A DNA stretch of 46,464 nucleotides from Bordetella parapertussis (GTDB taxonomy: Bacteria; Pseudomonadota; Gammaproteobacteria; Burkholderiales; SG8-41). The stretch covers positions 1-46,464 of the forward strand of contig CAMBCF010000028.1 in NCBI GenBank assembly GCA_945864585.1. Direction: 5' to 3'. The translations under genes and the position numbers were made by a program. Below are positions 39,567-46,464 of the stretch, one piece after another; position 1 is the stretch's first letter; each line of letters begins with the position of its first letter. Below the pieces are notes generated by a model. That model ran no database searches, had not been told where the DNA came from, and was given only the letters and a program-made list of their open reading frames with translations.

Positions 39567-40403
39567 TTAATTCAACCGTGACGCGCGCGCGCGCAACAAC
39601 GCGATTTTCCCGCGCACCACAGACGCATCGCTCGCCTGCGGCGCCAGCTGCAAATAATTTTCAAAATCCAGCAGTGCAGCACGAAAACATTCCAGTTCTT
39701 CATGCAGGCGCGCGCGCTCGCGAACTGCATCCGCCGCGCCGGGGCACAGATCCAGCACGCGGTGCAGCGCCGTCAACGCGCGCATTTTGTCGCCACGCTC
39801 ATAGTGATTCGTCTTCAGGTTGCGCAACAGGCGCGCGAGTATCTCGGTAGGCGGCGCGGCAGTCAGCAGGCGCATCACCGCTTCCGGCGCGACATCGCGG
39901 CCACCGCTCAGCACCCGCAAGCGCTTTTGCAAATCCTTGATGCCGAGCGACGCGCCCTTGGCATAGGCATCAAGGATTACCGCACCCTCGCGCAACGCGC
40001 ACTTGATCAAAAAGTGCCCCGGAAACGACACCCCGCTTAACGGCAGGCTCAGACGACGGCCTACTTCGATATACAACAGCGACAGCGTGATCGGTATGCC
40101 GAGCTTGCGCTCGATCACCTCGTTCAAATAGCTGTTGCGCGGATCGTAATAATCGTCGCTGTTTCCCGCGAAACCGAGTTCCTCGAACATATAATGATTC
40201 AGCAACGCCAGCGTTTCCGCGGGCGTGATGTCCGCGCGCAAACGCTGGCGAAAATTCGCCGCCAGCTCGTCGATGCGCGCCAGATACGCCGCGACATCGA
40301 GTTGCGGATATTCTTCGGCGGCAATCACCAGCGCGGCGTGGGCAAGGTTCAGTTGCGCGCGCGGCGCGGCAACAATTTCCTGCCAGGTGCGGGCGAGTGT
40401 CAT
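39567..40403 (-). CDS. SirB1-family protein with transglutaminase-like and TPR domains
   Basis: A 278-residue soluble protein. An N-terminal helical part (AQLNLAHAALVIAAEEYPQLDV) and the SirB1/transglutaminase-like domain (LNHYMFEELGFAGNSDDYYDPRNSYLNEVIERKLGIPITLSLLYIEVGRRL, about 80-130; VSFPGHFLIKC) are followed by TPR-like helices (GDKMRALTALHRVLDLCPG). Family members, such as E. coli YchA, have no settled biochemical role, and the catalytic Cys of transglutaminases is not obvious here. Its gene lies next to the VOC gene; a TTG at 40421 would overlap that stop, and the ATG at 40403 is preferred. Confidence 0.88.
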   Translation of the reverse strand: MTLARTWQEIVAAPRAQLNLAHAALVIAAEEYPQLDVAAYLARIDELAANFRQRLRADITPAETLALLNHYMFEELGFAGNSDDYYDPRNSYLNEVIERKLGIPITLSLLYIEVGRRLSLPLSGVSFPGHFLIKCALREGAVILDAYAKGASLGIKDLQKRLRVLSGGRDVAPEAVMRLLTAAPPTEILARLLRNLKTNHYERGDKMRALTALHRVLDLCPGAADAVRERARLHEELECFRAALLDFENYLQLAPQASDASVVRGKIALLRARASRLN

Positions 40404-40417
40404 AGCAAGATCCGCTG

Positions 40418-40795
40418 TCAATAGGGTTCGGAAATTTCAACCAGATTCTGGTCAGGATCGCGCACATACACCGAGCGCAGATCAAAACGCGCGCCGGTGC
40501 GCTTGCCGGGACCGTCGATGATGGTGACGTTGCAGGCTTTCAGATGCGCGATCACTTCGGTGATCGGTTTGTCGGCAAGAAAACAAAAATCGAGCGATCC
40601 TGGCGTTGGCTTATGCGCCTTTAACCCGGCCTCGAAACCCGGCGGATGCACGTTGAACTTGCGCTCGCCAAAGCGCAGCGCAATGCGCCCGGCGCCGAAA
40701 CGTTCCACCCGCATGCCCAGCACGCGTGTGTAAAAATCGAGACACTTGTCGAGATCAGCCGTGGTCAGCACCACGTGATCGAAATCCTTGATCAT
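40418..40795 (-). CDS. VOC-family (glyoxalase/bleomycin-resistance-like) protein
   Basis: A 125-residue single VOC domain with two beta-alpha-beta-beta-beta modules. It begins MIKDFDHVVLTTADLDKCLDFYTRVLGM, with a metal-ligand His at residue 7, and continues with GRIALRFGERKFNVHPPG, SLDFCFL and RSVYVRDPDQNLVEISEPY, which ends in the expected metal-ligand Glu. The substrate is unknown; such proteins include dioxygenases, epimerases and antibiotic-binding proteins. A GGGGG stretch lies just before the ATG at 40795. It diverges from the acyl-CoA cassette. Confidence 0.9.
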   Translation of the reverse strand: MIKDFDHVVLTTADLDKCLDFYTRVLGMRVERFGAGRIALRFGERKFNVHPPGFEAGLKAHKPTPGSLDFCFLADKPITEVIAHLKACNVTIIDGPGKRTGARFDLRSVYVRDPDQNLVEISEPY

Positions 40796-40923
40796 GAAAA
40801 CCCCCACCGGTTTGTGCTTCCTGCAATCATAGCACCGGCGAAGGTTGTAGGTTGTTGCCGATACGGGGAGAATAGGATTGTCGTCCGCACTTGAATTTTT
40901 CGGCAAATTTGCCCCCCCTTAAG

Positions 40924-41955
40924 ATGTCCAACACCCCGCGCCCAAACACCCAGCCAGCGCAACATGCCATTGAGCGTTTTTTGCACCATGCCTGCGCCGC
41001 ACGCACGGTAAACGTAACAGCACTTAACCTGATGTCCGGCGGCGCAATCCAGCAAAACTGGGAACTTCAAGTCGATATTTCCGGCGGCCCGCATGCCGGA
41101 ACCCACACCTGGGTGCTACGCACTGACGCGCCGGCAACCGTCGCCTCGAGCCTGCCGCGCGAACACGAATTCGCAATCATCCGTTTTGCGCACGGCCATG
41201 GACTGCTGGCGCCCACACCGCTGTTCCTGTGCAACGATGCCGCGGTTATCGGCAAACCATTTTTTGTGATGGAAAAGCTGCCCGGCATCGCCGCCGGCCA
41301 TAAAGTGGTGCGGCTCGCTCTCGACCGCCGTGCGCTGGCGCACGCACTGGCGCAGGCCGCCGCCCGCATCCACGCCATACGCCCGCCAATCAGTGAACTG
41401 CCTTTTTTGAAGACTTTTCTCGCGTGCGATGTCATTGGTGCCTGCCGCGCCTATCTCGACACGCTGGACGAACCGCATCCGGTGCTGGAATGGGGCTTGC
41501 GCTGGTGCGAACGCCACGCGCCTGCGCAGGAAGAAACCACTTTCGTGCATCGTGATTTTCGCACCGGCAACTATCTGGTGCATCAGGGTAAACTTGCCGG
41601 CTTGCTCGATTGGGAATTCGCGGCATTTGGCAACCCGCTCGAAGACATCGGCTGGCTTTGCGCCAAGTGCTGGAGTTTTCGCCATCAACACCACATCGTC
41701 GGCGGTGTAGCCGATGTCGAAGATTTCATACCCGCCTACGAGTCCGCCAGCGGGCGCAAAGTGCCCGCCGCGGCGCTGTGCTACTGGCAGGTGATGGCGC
41801 ATATCCGCTGGTCTATCATCGCGCTGCAGCAGGCGCAGCGCCATTTGTCGGGCGTGGAGCCGTCGCTGGAACTGGCGCTCACCGGCAAAATCGTCGCCGA
41901 ACTTGAATGGGAAATTTTGCAACTGACGGACTCACTGACTACTCATCATGAATGA
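40924..41955 (+). CDS. APH-type phosphotransferase, LvaA/ACAD10-11-kinase-like
   Basis: A 343-residue kinase-fold protein. N-lobe: LMSGGAIQQNWELQVDI (about 38-54) in place of a Gly-rich loop and the hinge sequence FVMEKLPG (about 116). Catalytic loop: FVHRDFRTGNYLV (about 213-225) with HxDxxxxN, and metal-binding Asp in LLDWEFAAFGNPLEDIGWLC (about 234). Such kinases linked to acyl-CoA dehydrogenases phosphorylate hydroxyacyl-CoA; they are fused in animal ACAD10/ACAD11 and separate as LvaA in the levulinate pathway of Pseudomonas putida. Here the next gene overlaps it by eight bases, and ligase and dehydrogenase genes follow. An aminoglycoside role is unlikely in this context. Start 40924 (MSNTPRPN). 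Confidence 0.85.
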   Translation: MSNTPRPNTQPAQHAIERFLHHACAARTVNVTALNLMSGGAIQQNWELQVDISGGPHAGTHTWVLRTDAPATVASSLPREHEFAIIRFAHGHGLLAPTPLFLCNDAAVIGKPFFVMEKLPGIAAGHKVVRLALDRRALAHALAQAAARIHAIRPPISELPFLKTFLACDVIGACRAYLDTLDEPHPVLEWGLRWCERHAPAQEETTFVHRDFRTGNYLVHQGKLAGLLDWEFAAFGNPLEDIGWLCAKCWSFRHQHHIVGGVADVEDFIPAYESASGRKVPAAALCYWQVMAHIRWSIIALQQAQRHLSGVEPSLELALTGKIVAELEWEILQLTDSLTTHHE

Positions 41956-42316
41956 TCGTCCCCATGCGCTGGAGCTGATACGCATCGCCAATCAAACGCT
42001 CGCCAGCGACATATTGCCCGATGCGAAACCGCAACACCGCTACGCCCTGCGCATGATCGCCAACGCGTTGGGCATCGCCGCGCGCGAGCTTGAAGCGCAC
42101 GACAAGAACGCCGGCGACGAATCACGCGCTCTCAACGCGCTCTACAACGAGGCACACGACACGCAAAACCTCAATGCGCGCAATAGAAAATTCGCGCAAG
42201 ACGTGCGCCGCGGCGCGTTTGAACAGAGCCCCACGCAGGAAGCCGAATTAAGGCAACATCTGCTCCAGACGGCGCGCGCGAAACTCGCTGCCGCGTATCC
42301 CGGAGGATTGAAATAA
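41948..42316 (+). CDS. DUF6285-type small protein, LvaB-like partner of the kinase
   Basis: A 122-residue helical, charged protein with no export signal: NDRPHALELIRIANQTLASDILPDA, RYALRMIANALGIAARELE and EAELRQHLLQTARAKLAAAYPGGL. This pattern matches the small DUF6285 family seen beside APH-type kinases and acyl-CoA dehydrogenases. In the lva operon the equivalent LvaB is needed for kinase activity of LvaA. The eight-base overlap with the kinase gene supports a stoichiometric partner. The match to LvaB is by context and size, not by a checked alignment. Confidence 0.8.
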   Translation: MNDRPHALELIRIANQTLASDILPDAKPQHRYALRMIANALGIAARELEAHDKNAGDESRALNALYNEAHDTQNLNARNRKFAQDVRRGAFEQSPTQEAELRQHLLQTARAKLAAAYPGGLK

Positions 42317-42348
42317 ATTTATTAAATAATGTTTAAAAACAACATGTT

Positions 42349-43908
42349 ATGATCACTTCTCCTCTGTCGTTCGAAGCCCTCACGCCAACGGCTTTTCTGC
42401 ACCGCTCGGCGCTGGTGTTCGCCGGCAAAACGGCAGTGATCGACGGCGATCAACGCTGGACCTACGCGCAGTTGTTTGATCGCTGCACGCGGCTTGCGGG
42501 CGCGCTGCGCAACACGGGCGTGCGGCCCGGCGAGCGGGTTGCGGCACTCGCGCCCAACACCCATGTGTTGCTCGAAGCACATTACGGCGTACCGTTTGCG
42601 GGTGCTGTACTGGTCGCACTGAACGTGCGGCTCACCGCCGCTGATCTGACATACATCATCGAACACTGCGACGCGCAGACACTCATTTACGATTTTGAAT
42701 TGGAGGACACCGCACGCGCCATAGCCGCCAATGCAAAACACAAAATCACACTGATCCGCGCCGGCGGCGATGATCAGTATGAACATTTTCTCGCCACTGC
42801 CACGCCCTACTCCGCACCGGTCAACGACGAACGCGGCCTGCTCAGCATCAATTACACCAGCGGCACCACCGGCAAACCCAAGGGCGTGATGTACCATCAT
42901 CGCGGCGCGTACCTGCAGGCGCTGGCGATGGCGATGCACAGCGCGCTCAACGAAAGCAGTGTTTTTTTGTGGACGCTGCCGATGTTTCATTGCAACGGCT
43001 GGTGTTTTACCTGGGCGGTAACGGCTGCAGGCGGCACGCATCTGTGTTTGCGCAAAGTAGATCCGGCGCTGATCTGGAATCATTTGCGCGATGCGGGCGT
43101 CACCCAGTTCAATGCCGCACCCACCATACTCATCATGCTGGCGTGGCACGAACTGGCGCAGCCGCTCGCGCGCACCGTCAATGTTTCCACGGGTGGGGCG
43201 CCGCCCACGCCGGCGCTGCTCTCCCGCATGGCAGAACTCAATATGAACATGACGCATCTGTACGGCCTGACCGAAACCTTTGGCCCCGCCGTCATCTGCG
43301 AATGGCGCAAGGATTGGGATCAGTGGTCTGCCGCGCAGCAAGCACAGATCAAAGCGCGTCAGGGCGTAGGCAACGTGGTGGCGCAAACCCTGCGCGTGGT
43401 GAATGCCCAGGGCGGCGATGTGCCGAACGACGGCGCCACGCTGGGTGAAATCGCGCTGCGCGGCAACAACGTGATGCTCGGCTACTATCGCGATGATGAC
43501 GCCACGCGCATGGCCGCACCCGACGGCTGGTTTCGCAGCGGAGACCTCGCGGTGCTGCACGCCGACGGTTACATCGAAATCAAGGACCGCGCCAAAGACA
43601 TCATCCTCTCCGGCGGCGAAAACATCGCTTCGGTGGAGGTCGAACGCACGCTGTCGGCGCATCCCGCCGTTTTGGAAGCCGCAGTGGTCGCGGCGCCGGA
43701 TGAAAAATGGGGCGAAGTGCCGGTGGCATTCGTCACCCTCAAACCTGGGCAAACACTCGATGCGGCGGCCTTGATCGCTTATGCGCGCGAACATCTGGCA
43801 CACTTCAAGGCGCCAAAAATAATTGTGTTTGGTGAACTGCCCAAGAACGCAACCGGAAAAATCCAGAAATTCGTGTTGCGCGAGCGAGCGCGCAGCTTGA
43901 AAAACTGA
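42349..43908 (+). CDS. AMP-binding acyl-CoA synthetase
   Basis: A 519-residue adenylate-forming ligase that activates a carboxylic acid to its CoA thioester. The P-loop INYTSGTTGKPKGVMYHHRG (about 166-185) and GLTETFGPAVIC (about 304) are followed by the SGDLAVLHADGYIEIKDRAKDII stretch with the adenylate-binding Asp (about 400) and the C-terminal catalytic Lys in NATGKIQK (about 504). It resembles medium-chain FadD3/acs-type ligases; the substrate cannot be told. It follows the DUF6285 gene after 32 A/T-rich bases without a clear ribosome binding site. Within the cassette it would act first, loading the acid on CoA (LvaE role). Confidence 0.93.
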   Translation: MITSPLSFEALTPTAFLHRSALVFAGKTAVIDGDQRWTYAQLFDRCTRLAGALRNTGVRPGERVAALAPNTHVLLEAHYGVPFAGAVLVALNVRLTAADLTYIIEHCDAQTLIYDFELEDTARAIAANAKHKITLIRAGGDDQYEHFLATATPYSAPVNDERGLLSINYTSGTTGKPKGVMYHHRGAYLQALAMAMHSALNESSVFLWTLPMFHCNGWCFTWAVTAAGGTHLCLRKVDPALIWNHLRDAGVTQFNAAPTILIMLAWHELAQPLARTVNVSTGGAPPTPALLSRMAELNMNMTHLYGLTETFGPAVICEWRKDWDQWSAAQQAQIKARQGVGNVVAQTLRVVNAQGGDVPNDGATLGEIALRGNNVMLGYYRDDDATRMAAPDGWFRSGDLAVLHADGYIEIKDRAKDIILSGGENIASVEVERTLSAHPAVLEAAVVAAPDEKWGEVPVAFVTLKPGQTLDAAALIAYAREHLAHFKAPKIIVFGELPKNATGKIQKFVLRERARSLKN

Positions 43909-43915
43909 AAGACAT

Positions 43916-44051
43916 TTTTGCCACAGATTTCACAGATGAACACCGATAAATTCAAACAAGACTTTTTAAAAACAATTACCCACACAACCCCGGAAATACC
44001 CTTGTGGTTTTGCACTTAATCTGTGTTCATTTGTGTCAATCTGTGGCAAAA
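43916..44051. repeat. Inverted repeat of the CCACAGAT type
   Basis: The left arm TTTTGCCACAGATTTCACAG and onward (43916-43947) is complementary to the right arm (44019-44051, ending AATCTGTGGCAAAA) with three or four mismatches over about 32 bases and a 71-base loop. It lies between the acyl-CoA synthetase and dehydrogenase genes of the same cassette. It looks like a dispersed intergenic repeat; no T run follows, so read-through is likely. Confidence 0.85.
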
Positions 44052-44078
44052 CCGTTTTTGACCTAACCGGAACCCACC

Positions 44079-45275
44079 ATGGACTTCACCCTGTCTCCCG
44101 AAATAGAAAGCTACCGCGCACGCTACAAAGCATTTGTCGCCGCGCACATACTGCCGCTCGAACGCGACGCGGCATCGTTCGACGATCACGAAAACATACG
44201 CCTCGATTTACTCGAAACACTGCGCACCAAGGCAAAAGCCGCCGGCCTGTGGTGCCCGCAGATGCCCACAGCAACCGGTGGCCAAGGCTTGCCTGTAGTG
44301 GGCATGGCCGCGTGTTACGAAGAAATGAACTACTCGATCTTCGGCCCGGTGGTGTTCAACTGCGCCGCGCCCGACGACGGCAACATGATGGTACTGAACA
44401 AAGTCGCCACACCCGCACAGAAAGCACGCTGGATGATGCCTATCGTCGAAGGCAAAGTGCGCTCCTCCATCGTGATGACCGAACCTGCACCAGGCAGCGG
44501 CTCCGATCCGACCATGACGCTCACCACCGCAACGCGTAAGGGTGAAAACTGGGTTATCAAAGGCCGCAAATGGTTCATCACCGGCGCGGGTGTGGCATCA
44601 CATTTTCTGCTGCTGGCAAAAACCTCGGACGATCCGCGCAAAGGATTGACCGCATTCCTGTTCCACAAGGATCAGCCCGGCTGGCGCATCATGCGCCGCA
44701 TCCCCATCATGGGGCCGGAAGAACACGGCGGCCACTGCGAACTCGAATTCGACGGCCTTGAAATCCGCGATGAAAATCGCGTGATGAACGTTGGCGACGG
44801 GCTCAAGTTCATACAGATCCGGCTCGGCACCGCGAGGCTCACCCACTGCATGCGCTGGCTGGGACTCGCGCGCCGCGCGATGGAGATCGCCGCCGATTAC
44901 GTGGACACACGCATGACCCACGGCGGCAAACTCGGTGACAAGGAAAGCGTGCAATGGCTGCTGGGCGACGCCGCCATGCAAATCGAAATCGGCCGCATGC
45001 TGGTGATGCGCGCGGCAGCCAAACTTGACGCCGGCGACTACGCGCGCAAGGAAGTGTCGATGGCAAAAATCGTCGTCGCCGACGTGCTGCATCACGCGGT
45101 GGACACCGCCATACAACTCAACGGCGCGCGCGGCTACTCGAAAGATACGCCGCTGGAATGGATGTATCGCTACGCGCGGCAGGCGCGACTGGTCGACGGC
45201 GCGTCCGAAGTGCACAAGATGGTGCTGGCGAAGGCGTTGATGAAGGAACGGCAGGATTTCTGGAACTGGAAGTAA
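44079..45275 (+). CDS. Acyl-CoA dehydrogenase, LvaC/ACAD10-11-like
   Basis: A 398-residue FAD enzyme of the acyl-CoA dehydrogenase superfamily. N-terminal helical domain (MDFTLSPEIESYRARYKAFV), middle beta domain with the FAD-binding SIVMTEPAPGSGSDPT (about 129) and WFITGAGVASHFLLLAK, and C-terminal helical domain with RMTHGGKLGDKESVQWLLGD (about 279) and ARLVDGASEVHKMVLAKAL (about 368). The long form and the context fit the subgroup that works with an APH-type kinase: the kinase phosphorylates a hydroxyacyl-CoA and the dehydrogenase helps eliminate phosphate and rearrange the chain. This role is inferred from the lva pathway and ACAD11. Confidence 0.92.
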   Translation: MDFTLSPEIESYRARYKAFVAAHILPLERDAASFDDHENIRLDLLETLRTKAKAAGLWCPQMPTATGGQGLPVVGMAACYEEMNYSIFGPVVFNCAAPDDGNMMVLNKVATPAQKARWMMPIVEGKVRSSIVMTEPAPGSGSDPTMTLTTATRKGENWVIKGRKWFITGAGVASHFLLLAKTSDDPRKGLTAFLFHKDQPGWRIMRRIPIMGPEEHGGHCELEFDGLEIRDENRVMNVGDGLKFIQIRLGTARLTHCMRWLGLARRAMEIAADYVDTRMTHGGKLGDKESVQWLLGDAAMQIEIGRMLVMRAAAKLDAGDYARKEVSMAKIVVADVLHHAVDTAIQLNGARGYSKDTPLEWMYRYARQARLVDGASEVHKMVLAKALMKERQDFWNWK

Positions 45276-45287
45276 CGCCGGGGCTTG

Positions 45288-45293
45288 TATAAT
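45288..45293 (+). promoter_or_regulatory. -10 element of tRNA-Arg
   Basis: Consensus TATAAT 10 bases before the tRNA 5' end, within the short gap after the acyl-CoA dehydrogenase gene. No convincing -35 stands 16-18 bases upstream, so the -10 is the main evidence. Confidence 0.5.
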
Positions 45294-45303
45294 CAGGCTG
45301 CAC

Positions 45304-45379
45304 GCCCCGGTAGCTCAGTGGATAGAGCAGCCCCCTCCTAAGGGGCAGGTCGGACGTTCGATTCGTCTTCGGGGCGCCA
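45304..45379 (+). tRNA. tRNA-Arg (anticodon CCT)
   Basis: A 76-nt cloverleaf with encoded CCA (45377-45379). The acceptor stem GCCCCGG pairs with TCGGGGC (one G-U), the anticodon stem GCCCC/GGGGC encloses CTCCTAA giving anticodon CCT, and the T-arm carries GTTCGATTC. It reads AGG. The recombinase gene begins 81 bases downstream in the same orientation. Confidence 0.96.
45358..45379 (+). other. Putative attachment site in the 3' end of tRNA-Arg
   Basis: Tyrosine recombinases of islands often integrate into the T-arm and 3' end of tRNA genes and rebuild the tRNA. The recombinase lies immediately downstream here, so the T-loop to CCA segment is the likely att core. The second copy would lie beyond the right edge of the window. 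Confidence 0.5.
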
Positions 45380-45459
45380 ATTGAATCAAAGAGTTAGGCG
45401 CTTCGCACATTCCAGTTTTTGTCTCGCCATCGCACTTCCATCGCAATTGGAGGCGAATC

Positions 45460-46452
45460 ATGGCGTATATCCGCGAACTGGAAAGCGGCAAGTGGCAAAC
45501 AGTTGTCCGTCGCAGTGGCAACAAACCCATATCCAAATCGTTCGATACCAAAACCCAAGCTGGACAATGGGCGAGGATTATTGAGTCAGAAATTGATCGC
45601 GGCGTATTCGTTGATCGTGCCGAGGCCGAGCGCGTCACAATTGGCGAACTGATCGACCGCTACCTCTCCGAAGTCACACCACAGAAAAAATCGGCACGGT
45701 CTGAAAAGCAACGCCTTACCGCGCTTAAAACGCATTTTGGCGCGTTCTCTCTTGCGTCATTGCGCAACACCCATATCGCCACCTACCGTGACGCTAGGCT
45801 TAACGTGGGGCTTGCCGGGGCTACCGTAGTAAAGGAACTCAACTCCCTGTCCCACCTGTTCGACGTGGCGATCAAAGATTGGGGATATCCGCTCGTCGCC
45901 AATCCGGCAAAACTTGTCCGGCGTCCGAAAATAGCCAGAGGCCGCGACAGGCGGCTACGCACGGGTGAGGAGACCAAGCTGTTCGCCGCCTGTGCGAAGA
46001 GCAACGCGACAATGCTCCTGCCAATCGTGCGGTTCGCAATCGAAACCGCTATGCGTATGGGCGAGATTCTTTCGCTTGAGTGGCGCAATGTCGATGTCGC
46101 GCAGCGGGTGGCGACCTTACCCGACACGAAGACCGGCGACGCACGGCAGGTGCCTCTTAGCACCGCCGCTTTGGCTGCTATTTCTCCCCTGCCCCGACAT
46201 TTCAAGGATGGGCGCGTATTTTGGACTTGGAAGCGAACAGACAGCCTAGAAAACGCGTGGCGACGCGCCGTTAAAGCGGCGGGAATCACTGACTTTCGAT
46301 TTCATGACCTTCGGCATGAAGCGGTTTCGCGACTTGTTGAACGTGGATTAAACGTCATGGAAGTGTCGGCGATCAGCGGACACAAGACCTTGCAAATGCT
46401 CCGGCGTTACACCCACCTGAAAGCCGAGGAGCTTGTAAAGAAGCTCGGGTGA
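45460..46452 (+). CDS. Tyrosine recombinase / island integrase
   Basis: A 330-residue phage-type integrase with start ATG at 45460 and GGAGG (45449-45453) upstream. The N-terminal region (MAYIRELESGKWQTVVRRSG) resembles an AP2-like arm-binding domain. A SAM-like core-binding domain follows (TIGELIDRYLSEV, about 60-150). The catalytic domain shows Arg in ETAMRMGEILSLEW (about 193), Lys in DTKTGDARQVPL, HDLRHEA (about 283), the second His in SGHKTLQML and the nucleophile Tyr in RRYTHL (about 317). All catalytic residues are present, so it should be active. Its place 81 bases past tRNA-Arg marks the left end of a probable integrated element that continues outside the window. Confidence 0.95.
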   Translation: MAYIRELESGKWQTVVRRSGNKPISKSFDTKTQAGQWARIIESEIDRGVFVDRAEAERVTIGELIDRYLSEVTPQKKSARSEKQRLTALKTHFGAFSLASLRNTHIATYRDARLNVGLAGATVVKELNSLSHLFDVAIKDWGYPLVANPAKLVRRPKIARGRDRRLRTGEETKLFAACAKSNATMLLPIVRFAIETAMRMGEILSLEWRNVDVAQRVATLPDTKTGDARQVPLSTAALAAISPLPRHFKDGRVFWTWKRTDSLENAWRRAVKAAGITDFRFHDLRHEAVSRLVERGLNVMEVSAISGHKTLQMLRRYTHLKAEELVKKLG

Positions 46453-46464
46453 TGAAGCCCACTA

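Noticed and set aside
40924-41955. Aminoglycoside resistance gene
   Set aside because: The APH fold is shared by many small-molecule and acyl-CoA kinases; the operon context points to acyl-CoA metabolism.
42322-43803. A 493-codon open frame on the minus strand opposite the acyl-CoA synthetase
   Set aside because: It has a His/Arg/Gln-rich composition without family features and is fully explained as the antisense of a strongly conserved ligase gene with intact motifs.

Overview
The window is a piece of a betaproteobacterial chromosome, G+C-rich by eye. The main evidence is a minus-strand housekeeping block in the order ndk, rlmN, pilF/pilW, rodZ, ispG, hisS, yfgM-like, bamB, der, hfq, hflX, hflK, hflC, a DUF2065 gene, hisZ, purA, rnr, rlmB. 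HisZ together with this order is characteristic of Betaproteobacteria. A Bug/TctC-type binding protein at the left edge fits the Burkholderiales/Nitrosomonadales side of the class. I cannot assign a genus.

Layout. 1-222: N-terminus of a TctC-like protein. 1079-1155: tRNA-Pro(GGG) with a clear terminator. 1208-4270: a broken two-partner secretion locus (tpsA then tpsB, minus strand). 4388-23557: the housekeeping block, interrupted only by a divergent tRNA-Leu(CAG) and a large palindromic repeat at 7606-7921. 23687-27186: a broken sensory module, namely a LysM/FecR-type protein and a CHASE2 hybrid histidine kinase. 27183-31396: tilS, accA and a gamma-glutamyltranspeptidase. 31426-32400: an A+T-richer orphan gene broken by a stop codon. 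32429-36380: an exported hydrolase, an exported methyltransferase-like protein, an Asp/Glu-racemase-family enzyme and GabD. 36769-40795: MlaA (plus strand), then a slipin/NfeD pair, a SirB1-type protein and a VOC protein (minus strand). 40924-45275: a plus-strand cassette of APH-like kinase, small DUF6285-type protein, acyl-CoA synthetase and acyl-CoA dehydrogenase. 45304-46452: tRNA-Arg(CCT) followed by a tyrosine recombinase, the probable left edge of an integrated element that continues past the window.

How the genes work together. The housekeeping block covers translation and ribosome maturation (hisS, rlmN, rlmB, der, rnr), envelope assembly (bamB, rodZ, pilW), membrane proteolysis control (hflKC), RNA regulation (hfq), isoprenoids (ispG) and nucleotide/His synthesis (ndk, purA, hisZ). 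Many junctions overlap by 1-4 bases. The plus-strand acyl-CoA cassette resembles the kinase/partner/dehydrogenase/ligase set of the levulinate (lva) pathway and probably degrades hydroxy fatty acids through a phospho-acyl-CoA intermediate. This is the most interesting functional lead.

Two features recur. First, genes for surface or sensory functions are broken here (tpsA, tpsB, LysM/FecR, CHASE2 kinase) and so is the orphan at 31.4 kb, while the housekeeping genes between them are intact. The lesions are two Gln-codon-to-stop changes, a G-tract frameshift and three internal deletions. Second, several unrelated inverted-repeat elements sit in intergenic gaps, and a small one sits inside the tpsA reading frame. 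I found no CRISPR array, rRNA gene or intact insertion sequence.
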